Both the position numbers and the translations under genes were made by a program. DNA of 64,000 nt from Streptomyces sp. NBC_00457 (GTDB lineage: Bacteria; Actinomycetota; Actinomycetes; Streptomycetales; Streptomycetaceae): assembly GCF_036014015.1 (NCBI RefSeq), contig NZ_CP107905.1, forward strand, positions 6,324,001 to 6,388,000. The letters run 5' to 3'. Positions 44,117 through 52,735 of the stretch are shown here, one piece after another. Under the pieces are notes generated by a model. The model was not told the DNA's origin, ran no database searches, and saw only the letters and a list, made by a program, of their open reading frames with translations. Each line of letters starts with the position of its first letter. Position 1 is the first letter of the stretch.

Positions 44117-45034
44117 GTGAGCAGCAGCCCTCCCCCCGACGCCCTCCTGGGCCCCGCCGACATCCGCGAGCTGGCGGCAGCCCTCGGTGTGCGTCCGACC
44201 AAGCAGCGCGGCCAGAACTTCGTGATCGACGCGAACACGGTCCGCAGGATCGTCCGCACCGCAGGCGTACGCCCCGATGACGTGGTCGTCGAGGTGGGCC
44301 CGGGGCTCGGCTCCCTCACCCTCGCGCTGCTGGAGGCAGCCGACCGCGTCATCGCCGTAGAGATCGACGACGTGCTCGCCGGCGCGCTGCCCGCCACCGT
44401 CGCCGCCCGGATGCCGGAGCGGGCCGAGCGGTTCGCGCTCGTGCACTCCGACGCCATGCACGTGACCGAGCTGCCGGGTCACGCGCCGACCGCGCTGGTG
44501 GCGAATCTGCCGTACAACGTGGCCGTGCCCGTGCTGCTGCACATGCTCGAGACCTTCCCCACTATCGAGCGCACGCTGGTGATGGTGCAGTCGGAGGTCG
44601 CCGACAGGCTGGCCGCCCCGCCCGGCTCGAAGGTGTACGGCGTCCCGTCCGTGAAGGCCAACTGGTACGCCGAGGTCAAGCGGGCCGGTGCCATCGGGCG
44701 CAACGTCTTCTGGCCCGCGCCCAACGTCGACAGCGGGCTCGTGTCCCTGACCCGGCGCGTCGAGCCGGTCAAGACGACGGCCACCAGGCGCGAGGTGTTC
44801 GCCGTCGTCGACGCGGCCTTCGCCCAGCGCCGCAAGACGCTGCGCGCCGCGCTCGCCGGGTGGGCGGGGTCGGCCGCAGCCGCGGAGGCCGCCCTGGTCG
44901 CCGCCGGTGTCTCACCGCAGGCGCGCGGCGAGTCGCTGACCGTCGAGGAGTTCGCCCGTATCGCCGAGAACGGTAAGAGCGCCGCCGAGCACGGCAAGAG
45001 CGCCGCCGACAACAAGGAGCCCGGTCAGCAGTGA
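44117..45034 (+). CDS. ksgA: 16S rRNA dimethyladenosine transferase KsgA
   Basis: A 305-residue SAM enzyme that dimethylates A1518/A1519 of 16S rRNA. Motifs: [29 protein letters not shown] (SAM loop), [22 protein letters not shown] (NLPY active site) and [12 protein letters not shown]. The C-terminus holds a short duplication, [18 protein letters not shown] 44117; the stop overlaps the ispE GTG by 4 bp. Confidence 0.96.
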   Translation: MSSSPPPDALLGPADIRELAAALGVRPTKQRGQNFVIDANTVRRIVRTAGVRPDDVVVEVGPGLGSLTLALLEAADRVIAVEIDDVLAGALPATVAARMPERAERFALVHSDAMHVTELPGHAPTALVANLPYNVAVPVLLHMLETFPTIERTLVMVQSEVADRLAAPPGSKVYGVPSVKANWYAEVKRAGAIGRNVFWPAPNVDSGLVSLTRRVEPVKTTATRREVFAVVDAAFAQRRKTLRAALAGWAGSAAAAEAALVAAGVSPQARGESLTVEEFARIAENGKSAAEHGKSAADNKEPGQQ

Positions 45035-45924
45035 GCGTCACCGTTCGCGTCCCCGCCAAGGTCAATGTCCAGCTGGCCGTGGGCGCCGCCCGGCCCGACG
45101 GGTTCCACGATCTGGCCAATGTGTTCCTCGCGGTCGGCCTCCACGACGAGATCACCGTCACGCCGGCCGGCGAACTCCGCGTCACCTGCGAGGGCCCGGA
45201 CGCCGGTCAAGTACCCCTGGACCGTACGAACTTGGCGGCGCGCGCGGCGGAAGCGCTGGCCGCGCGGTACGGCCGTACCGCTGACGTCCACCTCCACATC
45301 GTCAAGGACATCCCCGTGGCCGGCGGTATGGCGGGCGGGAGTGCGGACGGCGCGGGGGCGCTGGTCGCCTGCGACGCGCTGTGGGGCACCAACGCCTCCC
45401 GCGACGAACTGCTCGGTATCTGCGCCGAGTTGGGCAGTGATGTGCCGTTCAGTCTGGTCGGCGGGGCGGCGCTCGGTACCGGGCGCGGGGAGAAGCTGAC
45501 GGCGCTCGAGGTCGGCGGCACCTTCCACTGGGTGTTCGCGATGGCGGAACGCGGGTTGTCGACGCCGGCCGTGTTCCGTGAGTTCGACCGGCTCGGCGAG
45601 GGCGTGGACATCCCCGAGCCCGTCGCCTCCCAGGAACTCCTCGGCGCGCTCGCGAAGGGCGACCCCGACGCGCTCGCCGCCGCCGTCTCCAACGACCTTC
45701 AGCCCGCCGCGCTTTCGCTCTTCCCGGAGCTGGCCGACACCCTCGCCGCGGGCCGCGCGGCCGGTGCGCTGACGGCGCTGGTCTCGGGGTCGGGTCCGAC
45801 GACGGCGTTCCTCGCGCGGGACCGGGAGTCGGCGTCGAAGGTGGCGGAGGCGCTGCTCGCGTCCGGCACATGCCGCTCGGTACGGCAGGCGTCGGGTCCG
45901 GCGCCGGGCGCCACGGTGATCTGA
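45031..45924 (+). CDS. ispE: 4-diphosphocytidyl-2-C-methyl-D-erythritol kinase
   Basis: A 297-residue GHMP kinase of the MEP isoprenoid pathway, phosphorylating CDP-ME at the 2-hydroxyl. Motifs: [22 protein letters not shown], the glycine-rich ATP loop [18 protein letters not shown] and [13 protein letters not shown]. Translationally coupled to ksgA (4-bp overlap), as in other actinobacteria. Confidence 0.95.
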   Translation: MSVTVRVPAKVNVQLAVGAARPDGFHDLANVFLAVGLHDEITVTPAGELRVTCEGPDAGQVPLDRTNLAARAAEALAARYGRTADVHLHIVKDIPVAGGMAGGSADGAGALVACDALWGTNASRDELLGICAELGSDVPFSLVGGAALGTGRGEKLTALEVGGTFHWVFAMAERGLSTPAVFREFDRLGEGVDIPEPVASQELLGALAKGDPDALAAAVSNDLQPAALSLFPELADTLAAGRAAGALTALVSGSGPTTAFLARDRESASKVAEALLASGTCRSVRQASGPAPGATVI

Positions 45925-46146
45925 ACCTCGCTCTGAACCTCCTGGCGGATCTGAAACCCAGGGCCCTCCCCGCGCGCCCCATTTGTCGGACAGGCACAGT
46001 GAATTCACCGTTCCTTGGTCTTAGTTGGGGCGGGTGGGGCGGGTGTTGCGCGTAGGGTCATTTCAACTTCAAGCACTCGCCGTGTCACATCGCAGAGTGC
46101 GCGCGGCGCGGTGTCCCCCAAGTGAACTGACCCTGGAGGCACACCT

Positions 46147-47265
46147 GTGTCCGGATCCCCCACTCCCGACCACCGCAGGAAGCGCTCCCTCTCCCGGCGC
46201 GGCATGATCGCCGCCGGTGGTGCGGTGGCCGCGGGAACCGCTCTGACCCCGGTCGTTTTCGCGGCCGGCGACTCCGGCTCCGGCGACGCCACGTCGGACA
46301 CCGCGTCCGGTCCCGCGGGCACCGAGCCCCAGAAGTTCCCGGCGACCCGCACCGAGGCCGCCACCGGCACCGCCGCTACCACCGCCCCCTTCGCCATCTC
46401 GTACGTCGGTGTCCGCTGGACCGGCGCGGAGGCCGGTGCCGGGATCCGGTTCGCGGACGGCAAGTGGCAGGAGCTGGGCGGCGGTTGCGCGACCGTCGAG
46501 AACGGCGGCACGGCGCTGGTGGCGGCGGGGGACGCCACCGGGTACGAGCTGAAGGCGCCGCAGGGGGCGAGCGGGGTGCGCTCGCTGGCGATCGACACGA
46601 CGGGCGGGGCCGGCAAGACGTTCCGGGTGCCGACCGAGCCGACCCGGGTGCGTGGGGTGCAGTACCTGTCGCGGCCGGCGTGGGGCGCCGACGAGTCGAA
46701 GCGGTACAAGGACGGGAAGGTCAACTCGCCCGAGACGTACTACCCGTTGCAGACGATCACCGTCCACCACACCGACACCCCTAACGCCGACCCCGACCCG
46801 GCGGCGACCGTGCGTGGCATCTACGAGTTCCACGCGATCACCAACGACTGGGGCGACATCGGCTACCACTTCCTCATCGACGAGGCCGGCACCCTCTACG
46901 AGGGCCGCTACTCCGGCGACGACGGCATCCCCGCCTTCGACCCGAAGGGCAACCTCGTCACCGCCTTCCACACCGCCGGCTTCAACTCCGGCAACCTCGG
47001 CATAGCCCTCCTCGGCAACCTGACCGGCCAGCCGCCCACGGACGCCGCCAAGGCCTCGCTGATCCGCCTCATCAAGGTGATCACCCGCTTCAAGGGCCTC
47101 GACCCCCAGGCCCAGGTCACCTTCGTCAACCCGGTCAACGGCGTCACCAAGGACGTCAACACGATCAGCGGCCACCGCGACTGGCTCCAGACCGACTGCC
47201 CCGGCCAGACGATGTACGACCTCCTGGGCGAGGTCCGCACGGCGGTCGCGGGCACGGGTTCCTGA
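46147..47265 (+). CDS. Tat-exported N-acetylmuramoyl-L-alanine amidase (PGRP type)
   Basis: A 372-residue secreted amidase. The signal peptide has the twin-arginine motif SRRGMIAAGG (about residues 16-25) and ends near residue 40. The C-terminal amidase_2/PGRP domain shows zinc ligands in ITVHHTDTPN, GDIGYHFLIDEAG, and the closing ISGHRDWLQTDCPG. It cleaves between MurNAc and the stem peptide. GTG 46147 follows TGGAGG. A TAGGGT -10-like hexamer lies in the 222-bp upstream gap (around 46052). A strong terminator follows. Confidence 0.92.
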   Translation: MSGSPTPDHRRKRSLSRRGMIAAGGAVAAGTALTPVVFAAGDSGSGDATSDTASGPAGTEPQKFPATRTEAATGTAATTAPFAISYVGVRWTGAEAGAGIRFADGKWQELGGGCATVENGGTALVAAGDATGYELKAPQGASGVRSLAIDTTGGAGKTFRVPTEPTRVRGVQYLSRPAWGADESKRYKDGKVNSPETYYPLQTITVHHTDTPNADPDPAATVRGIYEFHAITNDWGDIGYHFLIDEAGTLYEGRYSGDDGIPAFDPKGNLVTAFHTAGFNSGNLGIALLGNLTGQPPTDAAKASLIRLIKVITRFKGLDPQAQVTFVNPVNGVTKDVNTISGHRDWLQTDCPGQTMYDLLGEVRTAVAGTGS

Positions 47266-47292
47266 CCCTTCCGCCCGACAGTGGTTGTGGTG

Positions 47293-47327
47293 CCCCCAAC
47301 CGGCAAGTGGCCGAGGCCGGTTGGGGG
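47293..47327. terminator. Hairpin terminator after the amidase gene
   Basis: A perfect 12-bp inverted repeat (CCCCCAACCGGC at 47293, GCCGGTTGGGGG at 47316). Lies between convergent amidase and SDR genes. Confidence 0.8.
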
Positions 47328-47398
47328 TCCCGCGCGTAGTCGTGACTCTCTGCCGTGTCTCAGGTCGGGTGACATTTCCTCGCGGCCCGAGGGGCCCC

Positions 47399-48127
47399 TC
47401 AGGCCGCCATCAGCGCCGCCAGGGCGCGGTCCATCGCGGCGTTGAACTCTTCCGGCGTCAGCGGCAGACGGGACTTGACGTCCCGGCTCCACTGGTCGGC
47501 GAGGACCTCGGCGGAGCCCGCCTCGACACCGTCGAGCGCCGCGTCGGCCAGGTCCGACGGAGCGATCTTGTCCACGGGCATGCCTGCCGCCATGTCGGTG
47601 TCGGCCAGGCCGAGGTGTACCGCTGTGACGAGCGTGCCCTGCTCGGCGAGCTCCAGGCGGACGCCGTTGGTCATGGCCCAGGCGGCGGCCTTGCTCAGGT
47701 GGTAGGCATTGGCGCCCTTGATCCCGAACCACGACACGGCGGAGAGGACGTTGACTATCGCGCCCCCGCCGTTCCTGGCGAGCGCCGGCGCGAACTCCCG
47801 GATCATTCCCAGGTGGCCGAACATGTTGGTCTCCAGCTCGTGCCGCACCGCGTCCAGCGAACCGGTCACCAGGTCGGTCCCCGTACTGATTCCCGCATTG
47901 TTGATGAGGAGCGAGACGTCCGGGGCGGCCTCGGCGGCGGCCCTCACGGATGCGGGATCGGTGATGTCGAGGGGCAGCACCTCGACCCCGGGCAGGTTCA
48001 CGGTCTCCGGTCGGCGGGCCGTCGCGTAGACCTTGCGGGCGCCCCGTTCGAGCAGGCGCTGGGCGAAGGCGCGGCCCAGGCCGCGGTTGGCTCCGGTGAC
48101 AAGGGCGACGGAGTTGTTGATGTCCAT
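47399..48127 (-). CDS. SDR-family oxidoreductase
   Basis: A 242-residue short-chain dehydrogenase with VTGANRGLG (about residues 10-18), TARRPE (NADP-type arginine), INNAGIS, catalytic Ser in NVLSAVSW and YHLSKAA. Start ATG 48127; a much longer in-frame reading upstream is antisense to merR. Transcribed divergently from a MerR-family gene, with a MerR-type promoter directly upstream, so it is very likely that regulator's target. Substrate unknown. Confidence 0.9.
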   Translation of the reverse strand: MDINNSVALVTGANRGLGRAFAQRLLERGARKVYATARRPETVNLPGVEVLPLDITDPASVRAAAEAAPDVSLLINNAGISTGTDLVTGSLDAVRHELETNMFGHLGMIREFAPALARNGGGAIVNVLSAVSWFGIKGANAYHLSKAAAWAMTNGVRLELAEQGTLVTAVHLGLADTDMAAGMPVDKIAPSDLADAALDGVEAGSAEVLADQWSRDVKSRLPLTPEEFNAAMDRALAALMAA

Positions 48128-48134
48128 GGCCGGT

Positions 48135-48167
48135 ACGCTAAAACCTGACGCTGGCGTCAGAGGCAAG
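48135..48167 (-). promoter_or_regulatory. MerR-type promoter with long spacer
   Basis: On the minus strand, -35 TTGCCT and -10 TTAGCG are 19 bp apart. The spacer contains the perfect palindrome CTGACGC-CA-GCGTCAG (48145-48160). A 19-bp spacer with a central dyad is the hallmark of MerR-activated promoters. It drives the SDR gene. Confidence 0.75.
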
Positions 48168-48202
48168 TGCTGATCGTCAGGACTGGGGTGAGAGGAATCA
48201 CC

Positions 48203-48580
48203 GTGACTGTCACAGGGGCCGCAACCGAGCGGTTGATCCGCATCGGCGAGGTGGCACGAGGTGCCGGCGTCTCGGTGCGCGCCGTGCGCTACTACGAGCA
48301 GCAAGGACTGCTCATCGCGGAGCGCAGCCCGTCCGGCCAGCGCCTGTACCGGCAGGACGCCATCCCCCGGGTCCGCTTCTTCCAGGAGATGTACGCCGCC
48401 GGCCTCACCAGCCGAAGGATCAGCGAACTCATGCCGTGCTGGGACGCAGGGCACACCGACGCCGGGCAACGAGCCATGCTGCGAGCCGAGCGCGAGCGCG
48501 TCCAGGCCAAGATCAACGACCTGCAGGCCACCCTGGACCACCTCGACAAGGTCATCGCGATCACGGACACGCACCCGTAG
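48203..48580 (+). CDS. MerR-family regulator
   Basis: A 125-residue MerR protein: LIRIGEVARGAGVSVRAVRYYEQQGLL winged helix (about residues 10-36), SPSGQRLYRQDAIPRVRFFQEM, and a C-terminal dimerisation coiled coil (RERVQAKINDLQATLDHLDKVI). One Cys (ELMPCWDAG) is present. Length and sequence are of the small SoxR/YfmP-like group sensing organic or redox signals. GTG 48203 follows AGAGGAA; the longer frame from 48167 would run into the operator. Confidence 0.9.
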   Translation: MTVTGAATERLIRIGEVARGAGVSVRAVRYYEQQGLLIAERSPSGQRLYRQDAIPRVRFFQEMYAAGLTSRRISELMPCWDAGHTDAGQRAMLRAERERVQAKINDLQATLDHLDKVIAITDTHP

Positions 48581-48758
48581 GCGCGGTCGGCCAGGCCGAC
48601 CGGTGATCCAGCGGACGCCGACCGGTGGTCCAGAGCCCGGAGTCGCCCGGTCCGCCCGCGTCCAGAGCCCGGAGCCGCCGAGGAACCCCGCCGGACGGAT
48701 CCCGCCCCGCCGCGCGGACTACCCTGGAGGGTCGATCGACCCCCGTGTCAGGAGAGTA

Positions 48759-50561
48759 ATGGCCGTCAATCTGGTCAATGTCGAGAACGTCAGCAAGGTG
48801 TACGGCACCCGTGCCCTGCTCGACGGGATCTCCCTCGGCGTCTCCGAGGGGGACCGCATCGGCGTCGTGGGCCGCAATGGCGACGGCAAGACGACCCTCA
48901 TCCGGATGCTGGCCAAGCTGGAGCAGGCCGACACCGGACGGGTCACGCACTCCGGCGGCCTGCGACTGGGCGTCCTCACCCAGCACGACTCCCTCGACCC
49001 CACCGCCACCGTCCGGCATGAGGTCATCCGGGACCTGGCCGACCACGAGTGGGCGGGCAACGCCAAGATCAGGGATGTGCTGACCGGGCTGTTCGGGGGC
49101 CTGGACCTGCCCGGGTTCCCGCAGGGGCTGGACACCGTGATCGGCCCTCTCTCCGGCGGTGAGCGCCGCCGTATCGCGCTCGCCAAGCTGCTCATCGACG
49201 AGCAGGACCTGATCGTGCTCGACGAGCCGACCAACCACCTCGACGTCGAGGGCATCTCCTGGCTCGCGAACCACCTCCGTGAGCGCCGCTCGGCGCTCGT
49301 CTGCGTCACGCACGACCGCTGGTTCCTGGACCAGGTCTGCACCCGCATGTGGGACGTGCAGAAGGGCTCGGTCTACGAGTACGAGGGCGGCTACACGGAC
49401 TACGTCTTCGCGCGCGCCGAACGCGAGCGGATCGCCGCCACCGAGGAGACCAAGCGGCAGAACCTGGTCCGCAAGGAGCTGGCCTGGCTGCGGCGCGGCG
49501 CTCCCGCCCGTACGTCGAAGCCCCGCTTCCGCGTCGAGGCCGCCAACGAGCTGATCGCGGACGTACCGCCGCCCCGGGACAGCAGCGAGCTGATGAAGTT
49601 CGCGTCCTCGCGGCTCGGCAAGACGGTCTTCGATCTGAAGGACGTGACCGTCCAGGCCGGGCCGAAGGTGCTGCTCAAGCATCTGACGTGGCAGCTCGGC
49701 CCCGGCGACCGCATCGGCCTCGTCGGCGTCAACGGCGCCGGCAAGACCTCCCTGCTGCGCGCCATGGCCGAGGCGGCGCGGACCGAGGGCGAGACGCAGC
49801 CGGCCGGCGGGCGGATCGCCGTAGGGAAGACCGTCAAGCTCGCCTACCTCTCGCAGGAGGTCGGCGAACTCGACCCGAATCTGCGGGTGCTGGAAGCCGT
49901 GCAGCGAGTGCGGGAGCGCGTCGATCTCGGCAAGGGGCGCGAGATGACCGCCGGGCAGCTGTGCGAGACGTTCGGCTTCAACAAGGAGAAGCAGTGGACG
50001 CCGGTCGGTGATCTGTCCGGTGGTGAGCGGCGCAGGCTCCAGATCCTCCGGCTCCTCATGGACGAGCCCAACGTCCTCTTCCTCGACGAGCCCACCAACG
50101 ACCTCGACATCGAGACCCTCACCCAGCTCGAGGACGTCCTCGACAGCTGGCCCGGCTCGATGATCGTCATCTCCCACGACCGGTTCTTCATCGAGCGGAC
50201 GACGGACCGCGTCTTCGCCCTCCTCGGCGACGCCTCCCTGCGGATGCTGCCGCGCGGCATCGACGAGTACCTGGAGCGGCGCCGGCGCATGGAGGAGGCG
50301 GTGGCCGCTTCGGCGCCCGTCGCGGTGAAGACCGCCGCCGGACCGAGCTCCGCCGACCAGCGCGCCGCCAAGAAGGAACTGCAGAAGATCGAGCGGCAAC
50401 TCGACAAGATCTCCGAGAAGGAGACCAAGCTGCACGACCGGATCGCCGACAACGCCACGGACTTCGCGAAAGTCGCCGAACTGGACGCCGAGCTGCGCCA
50501 GTTGACCGGTGAGCGCGAGGAACTGGAACTGCGCTGGCTGGAACTCGCCGAGGACGCGTAG
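48759..50561 (+). CDS. ABC-F family ATPase (Uup-like)
   Basis: A 600-residue soluble protein with two ABC domains: Walker A GRNGDGKTT (about residues 37-45) and GVNGAGKTS (about 325), signatures LSGGERRR in both, and Walker B LIVLDEPTN and VLFLDEPTN. The linker is rich in Arg/Lys, and the C-terminus forms a coiled coil (KKELQKIERQLDKISEKETKL) typical of Uup. ABC-F proteins bind the ribosomal E site and modulate translation; there is no transmembrane partner. ATG 48759 has CAGGAGA upstream. A resistance role is possible but not indicated. Confidence 0.92.
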   Translation: MAVNLVNVENVSKVYGTRALLDGISLGVSEGDRIGVVGRNGDGKTTLIRMLAKLEQADTGRVTHSGGLRLGVLTQHDSLDPTATVRHEVIRDLADHEWAGNAKIRDVLTGLFGGLDLPGFPQGLDTVIGPLSGGERRRIALAKLLIDEQDLIVLDEPTNHLDVEGISWLANHLRERRSALVCVTHDRWFLDQVCTRMWDVQKGSVYEYEGGYTDYVFARAERERIAATEETKRQNLVRKELAWLRRGAPARTSKPRFRVEAANELIADVPPPRDSSELMKFASSRLGKTVFDLKDVTVQAGPKVLLKHLTWQLGPGDRIGLVGVNGAGKTSLLRAMAEAARTEGETQPAGGRIAVGKTVKLAYLSQEVGELDPNLRVLEAVQRVRERVDLGKGREMTAGQLCETFGFNKEKQWTPVGDLSGGERRRLQILRLLMDEPNVLFLDEPTNDLDIETLTQLEDVLDSWPGSMIVISHDRFFIERTTDRVFALLGDASLRMLPRGIDEYLERRRRMEEAVAASAPVAVKTAAGPSSADQRAAKKELQKIERQLDKISEKETKLHDRIADNATDFAKVAELDAELRQLTGEREELELRWLELAEDA

Positions 50562-50795
50562 CACTTGGGGCCCTGCGCGCGGGCGGCGCGCTGGTGCGTG
50601 AAGGGTGCGTGAAGGGTCATAACGAGGGCGTCACGGGCCGGTTCTCCCTTGGGAACAGCGGCCGATGAGCGCCGGTGCGCTGTCGGCGGCGGGTGATAGA
50701 AAGGCTCGTCTGAGAAAAGTCTGAGAGACGGCTGGTGTGGCCGAGACGCGACGGCACAGAACGTGGCACCACACCGGTCGAAGGGGGAACCGCTC

Positions 50796-52652
50796 ATGAG
50801 TCAGCCGCCCAACCAGCCGCCGCAGGGTGGCTTCGGAGCACCACAGGACCCACGCCAGGGCGGCTTCGGGGCACCGCCGCCACCGCAGCAAGGTGATGCG
50901 CCGCAGACCCCGCCGGCCCCGCAAGGTGCTCCGCAGGGCGCCCCTCAGACACCCCCTCCGCCCCAGGGCCCGCCCCAGGCGCCGCCGCCCCCGCAGGGCC
51001 CGCCGCCCGGCAGCCCGCAGCAGCCGGGGTACGGCTATCCGCAGCAGCCGGGGCAGGCAGGCCCGTACGGCCAGCAGCCGGGGCCGTACACCTCCGGTCC
51101 GTACGCCCAGCCGCCGCAGCAGCCGGGACCGTACGGCCAACCGCAGCCCGGGCCCTACGGCCAGCAGCCCGCCCAGGGTTACGGCTACCCGCCGCCGCAG
51201 TACCCGGGCGCTCCCGGCCCCGGCTCGCGCAACCCCTTCAAGGGAAAGCCCGCTCTTGTCATCGGCGCGGCGGTCGCGGCGCTGGTCGTCATCGGCGGCA
51301 CCGTGTTCGCGGTGACCAGGGGCAGCGACGACCAGGACAAGAAGCCGGTCGCCCAGCAGAGCGACGACCCGAAGGGCTCAGCGTCCCCGACCGGCTCCGG
51401 TGACGGCGGCGCTGACGGCGGCTCCGACCCGGAGGACCTCAACGAGGGCCGCCAGTCGGGCGAGTCGAAGGTGCTCTGGTACAAGGAGGCACCGGACGCG
51501 CCAGGCAGCGGCGCCGACGCGCCCGGCCTGTGGATCACCGACAAGGCGGCGGTGAAGGCGGCGTACAAGCAGGTCTTCGCCTACAACGTCGGCGACGGCG
51601 GCGAGACCTGGGACCCCATCACCTTCCCGCAGAAGATCTGCGCGGTCACGCCGGAGAAGTCGTCCGGCGACAAGATCGTCGTGGCGTACATGAGCGGCTC
51701 CAGCGACCGCGCCAAGTGCAACCAGCTCCAGCAGATCGACCTCAACACCGGTGAACAGGGCTGGAAGGGCACGGTCGGCGACGGCGCGCTGTTCGACAGC
51801 ACGCTCGACGTCGAGCTGTCCATCACCGGCAAGACGCTGATGGTGGGCCGCTCGCAGTCCGGTACGGCGTACGACATCGACAGCGGCGACAAGCTGTGGG
51901 ACAAGACGAGGTACGGCGACAAGTGCTTCCCGGACGCGTTCGCGGGCGGCGAGAAGCTGATCGCCGTGGCGTCCTGCGATGCCACCGGCACCAATGAGCA
52001 CGACGAGGTGCAGGAGCTCGACCCGGCGACCGGCAAGGCCAAGTGGACCCGGAAGTTCCAGACGGGCTGGAAGGTCGCGCGCGTCTACTCCATGGACCCG
52101 TTGGTCATCTACAGCACCAACGAGGACAAGAAGGCGTGGAACATCTCCACCTTCGGCGCCGGCGGCAAGTTCCGCTCGCAGGTCAGCGTCGACATCAACA
52201 TCGGCGCCAAGTGCGGCTGGGCCATCCTCCAGCGTGATCTGCGGGGCTGCACCGGTGCGGCCGCCGACGGCGACACGCTCTACCTGCCCACCGACGCCAC
52301 CACCAGCGCCAACGAGATCGTCGCGATCAACCTCGCCAACGGCAAGGAGAAGTGGCGCGTCAAGTCCCCGGTGGAAGAGCCGATGCTGCCGATCAAGGTC
52401 GAGGACGGCAAGCTCATCGCGTACGTCCAGCCGTCGTACGACGCGGGCGGCCAGGTCGTGTCGATCCCGGTCACCGGCAGCAGCCACACCCCGACGAAGC
52501 TGCTGCAGAACCCGGCGGGCACCGCGGACATCGAAAACGGCTTCTTCTCCAGCGCGTTCGACTGGGTCGACGGACGTTTCTACCTGGCGAGCACCCGGCT
52601 GAGCGGCAACGACGAGAGCAAGGAGAAGCTGATGCTCGCCTTCGGCAAGTGA
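50796..52652 (+). CDS. Membrane-anchored PQQ-like beta-propeller protein (paralogue 1)
   Basis: A 618-residue protein. Residues 1-145 are cytoplasmic and extremely Pro/Gln/Gly-rich (PQGGFGAP, PPQGPP, QQPGPYGQ repeats). One transmembrane helix (about 152-172) is followed by a Ser/Gly/Asp linker and an external PQQ-type beta-propeller (repeats such as LNTGEQGWKGTV, IDSGDKLWDKT, LDPATGKAKWTR, INLANGKEKWRV). No enzyme motif is visible; such propellers usually scaffold or sense. ATG 50796 follows AAGGGGGAA. A tandem paralogue lies 83 bp downstream. Confidence 0.85.
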   Translation: MSQPPNQPPQGGFGAPQDPRQGGFGAPPPPQQGDAPQTPPAPQGAPQGAPQTPPPPQGPPQAPPPPQGPPPGSPQQPGYGYPQQPGQAGPYGQQPGPYTSGPYAQPPQQPGPYGQPQPGPYGQQPAQGYGYPPPQYPGAPGPGSRNPFKGKPALVIGAAVAALVVIGGTVFAVTRGSDDQDKKPVAQQSDDPKGSASPTGSGDGGADGGSDPEDLNEGRQSGESKVLWYKEAPDAPGSGADAPGLWITDKAAVKAAYKQVFAYNVGDGGETWDPITFPQKICAVTPEKSSGDKIVVAYMSGSSDRAKCNQLQQIDLNTGEQGWKGTVGDGALFDSTLDVELSITGKTLMVGRSQSGTAYDIDSGDKLWDKTRYGDKCFPDAFAGGEKLIAVASCDATGTNEHDEVQELDPATGKAKWTRKFQTGWKVARVYSMDPLVIYSTNEDKKAWNISTFGAGGKFRSQVSVDINIGAKCGWAILQRDLRGCTGAAADGDTLYLPTDATTSANEIVAINLANGKEKWRVKSPVEEPMLPIKVEDGKLIAYVQPSYDAGGQVVSIPVTGSSHTPTKLLQNPAGTADIENGFFSSAFDWVDGRFYLASTRLSGNDESKEKLMLAFGK

Positions 52653-52735
52653 GGCGCGCACCAGGCATGACCTTGACCGCCGTCCCCGAAGTACCCGCCG
52701 CACCCGCCGTCCCCCTCCCCTGAGGTAGCCACGCC

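Noticed and set aside
48759..50561. Antibiotic-resistance ABC-F gene
   Set aside because: Linker and C-terminal coiled coil look like housekeeping Uup-type proteins, and there is no biosynthetic cluster or attenuation leader nearby.
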